From contig JBKECD010000022.1 of assembly GCA_047974225.1 (NCBI GenBank), positions 1-64,000 of the forward strand: DNA of 64,000 nt, given 5' to 3'. The position numbers and the translations under genes are program-made. Shown here in pieces: positions 49,799 to 58,367 of the stretch (the first letter of the stretch is position 1; each line of letters opens with the position of its first letter). The stretch comes from JBKEDC01 sp047974225 (GTDB lineage: Bacteria; Bacteroidota; Bacteroidia; Bacteroidales; Prolixibacteraceae). The notes below the pieces were generated by a model. It was not told the DNA's origin. It saw only the letters and a program-made list of their open reading frames with translations, and did not search any database.

Positions 49799-51248
49799 CT
49801 TTCGTAATTTTTCTAGTTAAAATCTGCATGACTTGCATCACAAAAGGGTCTTTCATTTTTAATAGATACACGCCATAAACGAACACACTTCCCACTATTC
49901 CTGCAATTAGAAATTCTATTTCTCCCTTCAGCCAAGCATGCAGCACATACAAATACAGCAATATGAGCAGAGTGCCTATAAGATAGTTGAGGTTTTGTTT
50001 CGTAAAAACAGAGAACTTCAAATATTTTCGACCTAAAAGGATCATCATAAGAAGTCCCGTAAACTCTGCCGCAAATGTGCCGACAGCAGCACCATACTGC
50101 GCATATCGAGGTATTAACACCAGATTAAGGGTTAAATTCATCACCGCCCCAACACCAGTAGCAATGATATGCAACTTTTCTTTTCCCAAAGGAAATAAGA
50201 TTTGAGATCCAACAACGCTGGCTAAGCTAATAAACAGAATAATGGGGGAGATGATTTGAAGCGTTAAGACCGATGGTGCGAAACCTTCTCCGCAAAAAAG
50301 AGATATCATTGGGGATGCCATCACAGCCACCCCTACGGTCATCGGTAGGCTTAGTGCCAAAATAAAGCTCACAGCTTTCCCCGCCAAAGCATAAAACTCA
50401 TCGAAAAGACCACTGGAAACCATATTTGAGAATCGAGGCATTAGCACTCCACTCAAGGATGTTGCAACTCCCAGAACCGTCCGGGTTAATCGCATAGCCG
50501 CAGCGTAATATCCCACAGCCTGCTCATCTTTCAAGAAACCAAGCATCACCGAATCGAGATTGATGTAGATGCTCGTGATTAGATACAATACAAAGATTCG
50601 CAAGGCTGGAGCTAAATGTCTTTTTAAATTCAGCTGCCGAAATGATGAAATGACCGAAAGGTCTAAATATTTTCGTAGGCGAAAAAAGTTGAACAAACTA
50701 CTCCCCACATTTGCCACCACTGTGATTGCGGCATAATACAATATATCATCCTTCGTTTTCACAAACACAAACAAGCCAATCAGCGAAAATATTCTGACCG
50801 CAATGGTTCGTATCGTGATATACTTGAAATCTTCAATCCCTTGATAAAACCAAGGCACTCCAATAGCATTGAAAAACAAAGTCGTGCTCAGCAATAGAAA
50901 TAGCGGAATATCCGCTTGAATTTTCCCAACAGTAGCAGCCAAGATGAATACACTCAGATAACCACCAACAGTAAATAGCGTGTGCAACAATAAGATTTCA
51001 CATGTCACCTTCGTAGTTTCTGCTTTGTTATCTCTCACCCGAGCCACTTCTCGCACGGCATAAAGCGGAATACCAATAGCGGCAAATAAAGCAATGTAGT
51101 TTATGATTGACTGAAAGAACTGCACCTGCCCGATTCCATCCGCCATCAGTATCCGCGATGTATAGGGAAACGTGATCAACGGGAACAGCAAACCTGATAT
51201 GGTGTTTATCAGGTTTAGTGCGAAGTTCTTTTTTATGGAGTTTGACAT
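49791..51248 (-). CDS. Wzx-like oligosaccharide flippase
   Basis: About 485 residues from the ATG at 51248 (SNSIKKNFALNLINTISGLL), with 12-14 membrane helices and the polysaccharide-export signature PLITFPYTSRILMADGIGQV. Later conserved pieces are GIPLYAVREVARVRD and VGYYAAAMRLTRTVLGVATS. Such proteins move lipid-linked glycan repeats to the periplasmic side of the inner membrane. It leads the cluster; its stop overlaps the next gene by 8 bp. Upstream lie a CATCTTTG promoter-like element and a strong 5' hairpin. Confidence 0.9.
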   Translation of the reverse strand: MSNSIKKNFALNLINTISGLLFPLITFPYTSRILMADGIGQVQFFQSIINYIALFAAIGIPLYAVREVARVRDNKAETTKVTCEILLLHTLFTVGGYLSVFILAATVGKIQADIPLFLLLSTTLFFNAIGVPWFYQGIEDFKYITIRTIAVRIFSLIGLFVFVKTKDDILYYAAITVVANVGSSLFNFFRLRKYLDLSVISSFRQLNLKRHLAPALRIFVLYLITSIYINLDSVMLGFLKDEQAVGYYAAAMRLTRTVLGVATSLSGVLMPRFSNMVSSGLFDEFYALAGKAVSFILALSLPMTVGVAVMASPMISLFCGEGFAPSVLTLQIISPIILFISLASVVGSQILFPLGKEKLHIIATGVGAVMNLTLNLVLIPRYAQYGAAVGTFAAEFTGLLMMILLGRKYLKFSVFTKQNLNYLIGTLLILLYLYVLHAWLKGEIEFLIAGIVGSVFVYGVYLLKMKDPFVMQVMQILTRKITKDE

Positions 51249-51301
51249 GAACAATCTTTATCTGATGCAATAGCGCGACAATGTAGGATTTTCTTTAGCA
51301 T

Positions 51302-51338
51302 AGTCTCGATATTCTCTTCCGAAGAAAATATCGAGACT
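51302..51338. promoter_or_regulatory. 12-bp perfect inverted repeat at the 5' end of the flippase transcript
   Basis: AGTCTCGATATT (reverse-strand sense, 51327-51338) pairs with AATATCGAGACT (51302-51313); the inner bases also pair, giving a stem of up to about 16 bp with a very small CGG-type loop. The stem lies immediately downstream of the -7-like element at 51340-51347. Confidence 0.7.
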
Positions 51339-51339
51339 G

Positions 51340-51347
51340 CAAAGATG
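51340..51347 (-). promoter_or_regulatory. Promoter -7-like element (CATCTTTG) of the glycan cluster
   Basis: One mismatch to TAnnTTTG on the reverse strand, about 90 bp before the flippase start codon, directly in front of the hairpin. Confidence 0.4.
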
Positions 51348-51403
51348 CGTATTTTCTTAGAATAGTCGCATAAACACATGTGTTTATTGTAGAAGTTCAC
51401 CTT

Positions 51404-52843
51404 TTAATACGCTATCCCCAAATCATTTGTACGCACTGCTGCTAGCTTTGCTTTCAGCTGCTGCTGCATGTCTTCGAGCACTTGAGCATAGGCGGGATTG
51501 TAGGCTAGGTTGGTGAATTGCTGGGGGTCTCTTTCCATGTCAAACAATTCCATGCCGCCACGAGCATCCTCTTTATATTGAATATACGCCCACTTGCGTG
51601 TGCGCATCAGGAATGCTTGTCCTTGCGACACACTGAAAACAGCATCTCTCACTTCCTCCGAAGGGTTATCAATCAGTTTAGCTAAGCTTTTTCCTTGGAT
51701 ATGTTCGGGGATGTCGAGCCCTGCCAAATCCGCAAGTGTGGGATAAAGGTCGAGCAATTCAGAAAAAGAATTGCAGATGGCGGGAGTTTTGCCTGGGACT
51801 TTAATAATGAGTGGCACTCTGACAGATTCTTCTTTTAGGCTAACTTTCATCCAGAAGTCATGTTCGCCAAGGTGAAAACCATGGTCGGATGTGAAAACCA
51901 CAATAGTATTATCTTCCAAGCCCTCTTCTTTGAGTGTCTGAAGCACTTTCCCCACCTGAGCGTCCATATACGACACGCTGGCATAGTATGCGGCAATGGC
52001 TTTTTGCTGTTGCTCGGGACTCATTTGTGCGTTTTGAGTGTTCACATAGTTGATTCCTTGCTTGGGAATGTCGTCCCAATCGCCTTCCACCTTTGGAGGT
52101 AGTTGGATACCCTCAAAGGGATAAGGATCGAAGTATTTTGATGGGGCAACAAAAGGCACATGAGGACGAACAAAGCCAACAGCTAAGAAGAATGGTTCGT
52201 TTTTGTGTTGGCGAATTAATTCGCATGCTTTTTGAGCAGTCTTTCCATCGGCATGCACCATGTCATCGCCATCAGCCTTGACAATAGTCATTACATTGCC
52301 CCCTTTTATTGGCAGCGTGCCGTCAGGGTTTCCTTGTACAAGCTCACCTTCACCTGGAGCTTTCCATTCGGGTGCTTGGCTGTTGAATTTCTCCGTCCAC
52401 GATGCAGGATCGTCGGTTCCATCGCTTCCTTTTTCGATATCAATCGGGATGCCCATGTGAAAAATCTTACTCACACGAGCGGTGTAATATCCATTTTCCT
52501 TGAAATATTGCGGAAGCGTTTTGCGCTCATCGCCGATTTGCTTTCTTCCACTTTCGTAGCCGAATGCTTTGGTGGCATCAGGATAATATCCGTTGAGCAT
52601 GGAAGCTCGCGAAGGACCACACACGGGATATTGAGTGTAGGCAGATGTAAAACGCACGCCTTCGGCGGCTAGAGCGTCAATATTTGGCGTCTGACACACT
52701 CTGTTTTCGTAGGTTGAAATGGCTGTGGCAGTCAAATCATCCGAGATGATAAATAATACATTGGGCTTGGCGGCTTCCTTGTCTTGGTTCTGACAAGCAG
52801 AAACCGACAGTGCAAGCAGACAGGCTAAAGCTAAAGTTCTCAT
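51404..52843 (-). CDS. Lipid-anchored sulfatase (type I, iduronate-2-sulfatase-like)
   Basis: The 479-residue protein has a lipoprotein signal (MRTLALACLLALSVSAC, Cys17), NVLFIISDDLTATAISTYEN, TPNIDALAAEGVRFTSAYTQ and the type I sulfatase signature CGPSR (C75), where the Cys is turned to formylglycine by an anaerobic or FGE-type maturase. GYYTARVSKIFHMG is the second signature, and VVFTSDHGFHLGEHDFWMK supplies further metal/sulfate ligands. Sequence style matches iduronate-2-sulfatase. It likely removes sulfate from host or algal glycans at the cell surface. No sulfatase-maturing enzyme is in the window. Confidence 0.88.
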   Translation of the reverse strand: MRTLALACLLALSVSACQNQDKEAAKPNVLFIISDDLTATAISTYENRVCQTPNIDALAAEGVRFTSAYTQYPVCGPSRASMLNGYYPDATKAFGYESGRKQIGDERKTLPQYFKENGYYTARVSKIFHMGIPIDIEKGSDGTDDPASWTEKFNSQAPEWKAPGEGELVQGNPDGTLPIKGGNVMTIVKADGDDMVHADGKTAQKACELIRQHKNEPFFLAVGFVRPHVPFVAPSKYFDPYPFEGIQLPPKVEGDWDDIPKQGINYVNTQNAQMSPEQQQKAIAAYYASVSYMDAQVGKVLQTLKEEGLEDNTIVVFTSDHGFHLGEHDFWMKVSLKEESVRVPLIIKVPGKTPAICNSFSELLDLYPTLADLAGLDIPEHIQGKSLAKLIDNPSEEVRDAVFSVSQGQAFLMRTRKWAYIQYKEDARGGMELFDMERDPQQFTNLAYNPAYAQVLEDMQQQLKAKLAAVRTNDLGIAY

Positions 52844-53009
52844 GGTATTAAATCAGCGGGCTCTCACGGTTACTTTTCTATTTTTCGACTTCGCAAGAAA
52901 GTGCCGAACCCTTTAACACTTCTGCCAAGTCGAGCTCAAATATACTATTATTATTGATGTCTAATCAATCTAAATAGGTAAATCTAGCTGGAATTGTCTA
53001 ATCACGTGC

Positions 53010-53957
53010 TCATTCTTTCTCCACCCCCAGATGAAACAGCGCATCGCCTTGCATCACAATTGGCGAGTGGCTCATGCCGATGATGTGGGCATTTTGCTTA
53101 GCTTTGATTAGATATTCCACCTTGCCATAGGGGTCGGAGATGCTGCCGAGAATTTGTCCTTTAGTGATATATTCGCCATCTTTCACAAAGGTGTGAAACA
53201 AGCCTGAATGGCGAGCTCGCTGCCAGAGTGATTCCACAATAAAGATTGATTCTCGCTTGGCAGGGCTGATGGCGGTTTCAAAATCACGCATGCCAATGTG
53301 TTGCATCACGCGCATGATGCCTTGCAAGCCTGCTTCGGTTACTCCCTTCGAGAAGTTGAGAGCTTTTCCGCCCTCAAAGAGTAGTACCTTTTTGCCGAGC
53401 TTGGTGGCTGATTCACGAAAGGATTTATCGCGCACTGGAGCTTGCACGATGTATTTAGGATTGAAGACTTCTGCCAATTCCAAAAGCTCGGGATTGCCAC
53501 GGCTGACTCGAATTTGCGGAATGTTATTCCGAAACGACCCGCCTGTGTGGAAGTCGATGCAATAGTCGATGTGGGGCACAATCTCCTGCATGAAGGTGTG
53601 GGCAAATTGATTGGCTAGCGAACCGGTCTTCGATCCGGGGAAGAAACGGTTGAGGTCTTTGCCATCGGGAAACTCACGGGTTTTATTCAAAAATCCCAGC
53701 ACATTGAGCACCGGAATAGCAATCACGGTGCCACATTCGGGCTTGGTGATTTTCTCCTTAATGGCTCGACGGACAATCTCCACACCATTCACCTCATCGC
53801 CATGAATGCCAGCGCTTAATAATAGTGTAGGTCCGGGCTTCTTGCCTCGCTCGATGAGCACTGGCACTTCAATTTTGGTGTGCGTGTGCAAGCGAGCCGT
53901 TTCCAAAGTGAGGTAGGTGGACGAGCCTTTTTTGATTTCGGTATGGAGGATTTTCAT
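53010..53957 (-). CDS. Succinylglutamate desuccinylase/aspartoacylase-family hydrolase
   Basis: The 315-residue M14-type zinc hydrolase has LLLSAGIHGDEVNGVEIVRR (His and Glu zinc ligands in GIHGDE), GKDLNRFFPGSKTGS and CIDFHTGGSFRNN (third ligand His in DFHTGG), then LLFEGGKALNFS, probably carrying the catalytic Glu. Members remove acyl groups from amino acids or cleave terminal Glu/Asp. It follows a RimK-type ligase on the same strand (169 bp after it), and the pairing suggests it cleaves or trims what RimK adds; this is inference. Confidence 0.82.
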   Translation of the reverse strand: MKILHTEIKKGSSTYLTLETARLHTHTKIEVPVLIERGKKPGPTLLLSAGIHGDEVNGVEIVRRAIKEKITKPECGTVIAIPVLNVLGFLNKTREFPDGKDLNRFFPGSKTGSLANQFAHTFMQEIVPHIDYCIDFHTGGSFRNNIPQIRVSRGNPELLELAEVFNPKYIVQAPVRDKSFRESATKLGKKVLLFEGGKALNFSKGVTEAGLQGIMRVMQHIGMRDFETAISPAKRESIFIVESLWQRARHSGLFHTFVKDGEYITKGQILGSISDPYGKVEYLIKAKQNAHIIGMSHSPIVMQGDALFHLGVEKE

Positions 53958-54126
53958 GGAGCTAAAATTGGGATGATGGATGTCAAATGTTGGATTTTAA
54001 TTGTACTCCTGTTTAAACAGTTTTCGTATGAAATTAGAAGTCCCCTCCTGCTATTTTATAACTTTCGGTGAATAGGAAGTAAAAAAGATTGCTCTGACAA
54101 ACGAATTTGCGGAAGTCGGAAGGACG

Positions 54127-54999
54127 CTATGCGTTCCTTTCAATATACCTGATAATGCTCTTCGCAATATCCACCCCTGTGGCACTTTCGATGCCTTCCA
54201 ATCCGGGTGAAGAATTGACTTCCATAATTAAAGGTCCATCTTTACTTTGAAGCATATCGACCCCAGCCACCGCTAAACCCATCACTCGAGCGGCTTTCAA
54301 TGCCGCATTTTCCTCTTCATCGGTCAGCTGAATTACTTGAGCACTGCCTCCTCGATGCAAGTTTGAGCGAAACTCACCCTCTTTTCCTGTGCGCTTCATC
54401 GCTCCCACCACCACGCCATCCACCACGAAAGCACGAATGTCGGAGCCTTTGGCTTCCTCGATGAACTCTTGGGCAATCACACGCACGCGCAGACCATTGA
54501 AAGCATCAAGCACTGATTCCGCAGCATTGTTGGTTTCCGCAAGCACCACGCCCACACCTTGCGTGCCTTCGAGGAGTTTAATCACCATCGGAGCTCCGCC
54601 GACGCCATCAATCACACCCGAAACGTCTTTGCTATAATTGGTGAAAACCGTCTTCGGAAGACCTAATCCCGCTCGGGAAAGAATTTGCAGACTTCGCAGC
54701 TTGTCACGCGAGCGACCCAACGCCACCGATTCAGTGGCAGTGAAGACTTTCATCATCTCGAATTGGCGCACCACTGCCGTTCCGAAGAAAGTGATCGAAG
54801 CCCCGATGCGTGGAATAATCGCATCAATATCATCAAGCACCTTGCCCTTATAGACAATATGTGGGTTTTTCTTTTCAATCACTAAGTCGCATTTTGAGTG
54901 GTCGATGACCACCATCGTGTGCCCTCGTTTCTCGCCAGCTTCCACCAATCGACGGGTGGAATACAATCTTGGGTTGCGCGATAAAACGGCAATTTTCAT
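54127..54999 (-). CDS. rimK: RimK-type ATP-grasp ligase
   Basis: About 290 residues from the ATG at 54999 (MKIAVLSRNPRLYSTRRL); an in-frame ATG at 55011 adds four residues, and frames further upstream run into a palindromic repeat. ATP-grasp features: FGTAVVRQFEMMKVFTATES, MVIKLLEGTQGVGVVLAET, ITQRR-type region replaced by RVIAQEFIEEAKGSDIRAFV, and MEVNSSPGLEGIESATG. E. coli RimK adds glutamates to ribosomal protein S6; relatives add amino acids to other substrates. A RimB-like protease gene lies upstream and an aspartoacylase-like gene downstream on the same strand. Confidence 0.9.
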   Translation of the reverse strand: MKIAVLSRNPRLYSTRRLVEAGEKRGHTMVVIDHSKCDLVIEKKNPHIVYKGKVLDDIDAIIPRIGASITFFGTAVVRQFEMMKVFTATESVALGRSRDKLRSLQILSRAGLGLPKTVFTNYSKDVSGVIDGVGGAPMVIKLLEGTQGVGVVLAETNNAAESVLDAFNGLRVRVIAQEFIEEAKGSDIRAFVVDGVVVGAMKRTGKEGEFRSNLHRGGSAQVIQLTDEEENAALKAARVMGLAVAGVDMLQSKDGPLIMEVNSSPGLEGIESATGVDIAKSIIRYIERNA

Positions 55000-55015
55000 G
55001 TGTTTTTTCATAACT

Positions 55016-55096
55016 AAAGCCCCCTCCAACTCCCCCAAGGGGGAGAGCTAGAGGCACTGGGTTAAAGCCCCTCCCAACCTCCCCAAGGGGAGGAGT
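55016..55096. repeat. Two tandem copies of a GC-rich palindromic repeat before rimK
   Basis: AAAGCCCCCTCCAACTCCCC (55016) and AAAGCCCCTCCCAACCTCCC (55064) start 48 bp apart, each completed by AAGGGGGAG or AAGGGGAGGAG, forming hairpins. Same family as 34269-34299 and 55150-55185. Confidence 0.85.
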
Positions 55097-55149
55097 TAAA
55101 GGCACAGGGTTTATTAATATATATATACTTTTTACTGCACATTTTGGTT

Positions 55150-55185
55150 CTAGTCCCTCCCCTCGGGGAGGTTAGGAGGGGCTTT
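55150..55185. repeat. Palindromic repeat forming the 3' end of the RimB-like gene
   Basis: CTAGTCCCTCCCCTCGGGGA then GGTTAGGAGGGGCTTT, the reverse-orientation copy of the 55016/55064 units; it lies inside the reading frame of the protease gene up to its stop codon. Confidence 0.85.
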
Positions 55186-55593
55186 ATCCACATCCACCAC
55201 AAATTTTCCTTTCAGAAATCGTCGCCCAATGAGCACGCTGTATTTCATTTGGCTTCGCTCGCTCAGCGTGAGCTGAATCGGATAGGTATTGCCAAAAAGT
55301 ACAATCGTTGTTTTTACCTTAAATCGACTTTCCACCTGCCCATTTGAGCTGCGCACCTTTTTGATGGAATAATCCGAAAAATAAAGCTCTTTTTCGTTGT
55401 ATTCGGGGTGCGAAGGGTCGAGAAATCGACAGCGTAATAATGTTTCGCCTTGGCAATTTTCCTCTTTCACCTCGTGGCAGTGAATGCTGCTGGTGTAGGC
55501 GCCCGTGTCAATCTTCGCTTCGATACCTTCGAGCTGAAGATTGGGAAAATCAACGATTTCACGCCTGCCGATAATGATTTTTGCTGCTTTCAA
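55150..55593 (-). CDS. RimB-like retropepsin-type protease (ATP-dependent zinc-protease family)
   Basis: The 147-residue protein matches the family beside RimK ligases (PF05618/DUF785): GRREIVDFPNLQLEGIEAKI, the aspartyl-protease-like IDTGAYTSSIHCHEV (D-T-G), LTLSERSQMKYSVLIGRRFL and KGKFVVDV. In Pseudomonas the rimABK operon contains a RimB protease of this kind that acts on RimK function. The natural end should be soon after VDVD; the last ten codons (APPNLPEGRD) and the stop come from a palindromic repeat (see findings). It is about 150 bp upstream of rimK. Confidence 0.8.
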   Translation of the reverse strand: MKAAKIIIGRREIVDFPNLQLEGIEAKIDTGAYTSSIHCHEVKEENCQGETLLRCRFLDPSHPEYNEKELYFSDYSIKKVRSSNGQVESRFKVKTTIVLFGNTYPIQLTLSERSQMKYSVLIGRRFLKGKFVVDVDKAPPNLPEGRD

Positions 55594-55664
55594 ATTGTTT
55601 TGAAATAATCTATTTGTAGTTGCAAAAGAAAGATATTTTTTGAATAATCAAGCTGTCTGACTTA

Positions 55665-56711
55665 TTAAAGTTGCAATCCATCGAGTAGATTTACATAAAT
55701 TTGGTATGCTTCCTCCATCTCTGAGAGCAAAATATACTCATCAGCAGTGTGCGAGCGAGCACTGTCGCCGGGACCTATCTTCACCGAGGTGAAGGGCATC
55801 AAGGCTTGGTCGGACATGGTGGGCGAACCAAAGGTTTTCCGTCCTAGTGCTAATCCGCGCTGCACAATGGGGTGGTGTGTGGCTATTTTTGAAGAGTTGA
55901 GCCGTGTGGAGCGTTCTTTCACTTGGGCGCTCACCAAGCTTTTGATAATCTCCAATGCTTCGGTGTTTTGATAATGCTCATTGGTGCGCACATCCACCAC
56001 AAAAGAGCAGACATCGGGCACTACATTATGCTGATAGCCTGCCTCAATCTGGGTGATGCTCATCTTCACATCGCCCAAAAATTCCGATGATTTTTCAAAC
56101 TTATAATTACGCAAAACATCAATAGCGTCCATTGCTTTATAGATTGCATTTTCGCCCTCATTGCGTGCCGCATGTCCTGCCTTTCCCATTGCTTTGCAAT
56201 CGAGCACCATCAATCCTTTTTCGGCGACTGCCAAATGCATTTGGGTGGGCTCGCCCACAATCGCCAAGTCAATCTTGCCAAGCATCGGCACCAGACTTTC
56301 CATGCCATTTTTCCCCGACACTTCTTCTTCGGCTGATGCCACATAAAGCAGGTTGAATGGCAAGTTTTCTTTCGCATAAAAATGACAGAATACAGCCAGA
56401 AGCACGACCACCGATGCCCCAGCATCGTTGCTTCCCAGTCCAATTAGCTTGCTGCCCTCGAGGGTGGCTTGGAAAGGTGGATAAGTCCAATTTTCCGCAG
56501 GTTTCACCGTGTCGATGTGCGAATTGAGCAGGATTGTTGGTCGAGTATCATCCCAATGGCGATTGCGCAGGACTGTGTTCTGGGCGATGGCTTCATGGGC
56601 GATGTTTTTTGTGGTGATAAATTGGCGAAGCACTTCGGCTGCCGACTGCTCATTTCTGCTCAACGATGGTGTTTCAATCAATTGGCAGAGTAGTTTATGA
56701 TATTCGTTCAT
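55665..56711 (-). CDS. M20-family metallohydrolase (ArgE/acetylornithine-deacetylase-like)
   Basis: The 348-residue protein has the M20 di-zinc marks: LLNSHIDTVKPAENWTYPPF (HxD), GLGSNDAGASVVVLLAVF, AEEEVSG (catalytic Glu pair), AIVGEPTQMHLAVAEKGLMV, GKAGHAARNEGENAIYKAMD (dimerisation domain) and a C-terminal His in SARSHTADEYI. In Bacteroidetes enzymes of this type deacylate N-acyl-ornithine in arginine synthesis; other N-acyl amino acids or peptides are possible. It is 71 bp upstream of the RimB-like gene on the same strand. Confidence 0.85.
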   Translation of the reverse strand: MNEYHKLLCQLIETPSLSRNEQSAAEVLRQFITTKNIAHEAIAQNTVLRNRHWDDTRPTILLNSHIDTVKPAENWTYPPFQATLEGSKLIGLGSNDAGASVVVLLAVFCHFYAKENLPFNLLYVASAEEEVSGKNGMESLVPMLGKIDLAIVGEPTQMHLAVAEKGLMVLDCKAMGKAGHAARNEGENAIYKAMDAIDVLRNYKFEKSSEFLGDVKMSITQIEAGYQHNVVPDVCSFVVDVRTNEHYQNTEALEIIKSLVSAQVKERSTRLNSSKIATHHPIVQRGLALGRKTFGSPTMSDQALMPFTSVKIGPGDSARSHTADEYILLSEMEEAYQIYVNLLDGLQL

Positions 56712-56723
56712 CTGTTTTTGGAG

Positions 56724-57215
56724 TTATTCATCAAGCTTCAGCTTTCCGGTGAAGCTGATTGGCTGCCTATTGTTGCAATTCACCGATAGGCTTGAAAACC
56801 CTGTTTCGCCTATTTGGAGAATTAGGTTGAAATGGTCGCGCTCGCCTTTCACATCAATCTCATAGCGATAAGTGTGCTTTTTGCTGTTGTATTCTTTGTT
56901 TATCGACTCGGCTTTATCGTTGAATTTGATGCCGCCTTCTCCACCATAGGGAGCGGTGTAGGCACGTCCGAAGTAGGGCAAATCAGCCGACACGGAATCT
57001 CCGCTGATGGAGAATGTATAGTTTGAAGTGAGATTGACTTGCCGACCTTTCATGGTCTGTGCATTGCGAGCTTCAAAAACAAACTCACCACTTTCGAGCA
57101 ATTCGCTCACCTGCAATTTTGCTTGTGCCTCGCGCTCTTTTTTCGATATCTTTTGGGCTTCTACCGCTGAAAAGCTCATGAGAAACACAAGCATTAATGT
57201 CATTAGCTGTTTCAT
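56724..57215 (-). CDS. Secreted DUF4251 protein
   Basis: The 163-residue protein has a signal peptide (MKQLMTLMLVFLMSFSAVEA, cut before QKISKK) and a single domain matching DUF4251: FVFEARNAQTMKGRQVNLTS, NYTFSISGDSVSADLPYFGR and AYTAPYGGEGGIKFNDKAES, with strands up to ISFTGKLKLDE. DUF4251 is a Bacteroidetes family of exported beta-rich proteins with no known function. The M20 hydrolase gene starts 12 bp downstream on the same strand, so the two are likely cotranscribed. Confidence 0.85.
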   Translation of the reverse strand: MKQLMTLMLVFLMSFSAVEAQKISKKEREAQAKLQVSELLESGEFVFEARNAQTMKGRQVNLTSNYTFSISGDSVSADLPYFGRAYTAPYGGEGGIKFNDKAESINKEYNSKKHTYRYEIDVKGERDHFNLILQIGETGFSSLSVNCNNRQPISFTGKLKLDE

Positions 57216-57305
57216 AATTCCTCCTATTTATAAGGTTCATACTTCAAAGAAAACAACAAAAATGATACCTAAGGATGAGAAATGACAATCTTTAACCTTT
57301 GACAC

Positions 57306-57347
57306 GTAAAAATAGCGGGATGATGGTTGCCCATTCATCCCGCTATT
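57306..57347 (-). terminator. Terminator of mdh
   Basis: AATAGCGGGATGA (57311-57323) and TCATCCCGCTATT (57335-57347) are exact complements; on the reverse strand the stem is followed by TTTTTA. Confidence 0.9.
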
Positions 57348-57365
57348 AATGCATATGCTATTGAA

Positions 57366-58286
57366 CTATAACAAAGCGTTTACTGCACGCACTGCCGTTG
57401 CAGCTTCGTCCATTTTTGCTTTTTCAGCATCGCTGAGGTCAAACTCCACGATTTTCTCGATACCATTTTTGCCAATCACACAAGGCACTCCGAAAGAAAT
57501 ATCGCTCATGCCATATTCGCCATCAAGCAAAGCTGAGCATGACATCACTTTGTGTGAGTCTAAAGCAATCGCTTGCACCATTTCCGACACTGCCGCTCCG
57601 GGAGCATACCATGCACTTGTGCCAAGCAAGCTTGTCAAAGTAGCACCGCCCACTTTAGTGGCTTCCACCACTTCCGCCATTTTCTCGGCGCTCAAGAAAG
57701 CCGACACGGGGATGCTGTTGCACACCGCACGGTCGATTAATGGCACCATGCCTGTGTCGGAGTGCGCACCAATCACCATGGCAGAAACATTCGATTGAGG
57801 GCATCCGATAGCTTCAGCTAGGCGGAAACGGAATCGAGCACTATCGAGCGCACCACCCATACCGATGATCCGATGCTTAGGTAAGCCTGTGGCTTGGTGA
57901 GCCAAATAAGCCATGGTGTCCATAGGGTTGCTCACCACAATGATGATGATTTCTGGCGAATATTTAATCAAACTTTCGGCTACTGACTTCACAATGCCTG
58001 CATTGATGCCAATCAACTCTTCGCGAGTCATTCCCGGTTTCCGAGGAATACCGCTTGTGATTACAGCCACGTCGCTTCCTGCGGTAGCAGCATAATCATT
58101 AGTAGCTCCCGTGATTTTAGTGTCAAAACCATTGAGCGATGCAGTCTGCATCAAATCCATTGCTTTGCCTTCTGCCAAGCCTTCTTTGATATCGACAATA
58201 CACACTTCCGATGCGAAATTCTTGATTGCGATATACTCTGCGCAACTAGCACCTACTGCACCTGCGCCAACAACTGTTACTTTCAT
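57366..58286 (-). CDS. mdh: Malate dehydrogenase
   Basis: About 306 residues from the ATG at 58286; an upstream in-frame start at 58343 would begin before the promoter element. It has the NAD-binding VTVVGAGAVGASCAEYIAIK, VITSGIPRKPGMTREELIGI (Arg-containing substrate loop; three Arg/Lys residues as in MDH rather than LDH) and VVSNPMDTMAYLAHQATGLP. The catalytic His lies in VIGAHSDTGMVP. It interconverts malate and oxaloacetate in the TCA branch or in fermentative succinate formation. A TATCTTTG promoter and a strong terminator flank it. Confidence 0.95.
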   Translation of the reverse strand: MKVTVVGAGAVGASCAEYIAIKNFASEVCIVDIKEGLAEGKAMDLMQTASLNGFDTKITGATNDYAATAGSDVAVITSGIPRKPGMTREELIGINAGIVKSVAESLIKYSPEIIIIVVSNPMDTMAYLAHQATGLPKHRIIGMGGALDSARFRFRLAEAIGCPQSNVSAMVIGAHSDTGMVPLIDRAVCNSIPVSAFLSAEKMAEVVEATKVGGATLTSLLGTSAWYAPGAAVSEMVQAIALDSHKVMSCSALLDGEYGMSDISFGVPCVIGKNGIEKIVEFDLSDAEKAKMDEAATAVRAVNALL

Positions 58287-58315
58287 TTGTCTGTTATTTG
58301 ATTTTATATTTAGCC

Positions 58316-58323
58316 CAAAGATA
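58316..58323 (-). promoter_or_regulatory. Promoter -7 element (TATCTTTG) of mdh
   Basis: Perfect TAnnTTTG match on the reverse strand, 30 bp before the ATG at 58286. Confidence 0.65.
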
Positions 58324-58367
58324 ACAAGCTTTTCTAAATCCAAATGACTTTTTGATAAAATATTAGT

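Noticed and set aside
46172..51248. Complete capsule locus
   Set aside because: Only one flippase, one glycosyltransferase, the CDP-ribitol synthase and one transferase are present; no polymerase or outer-membrane export genes were found in the window.
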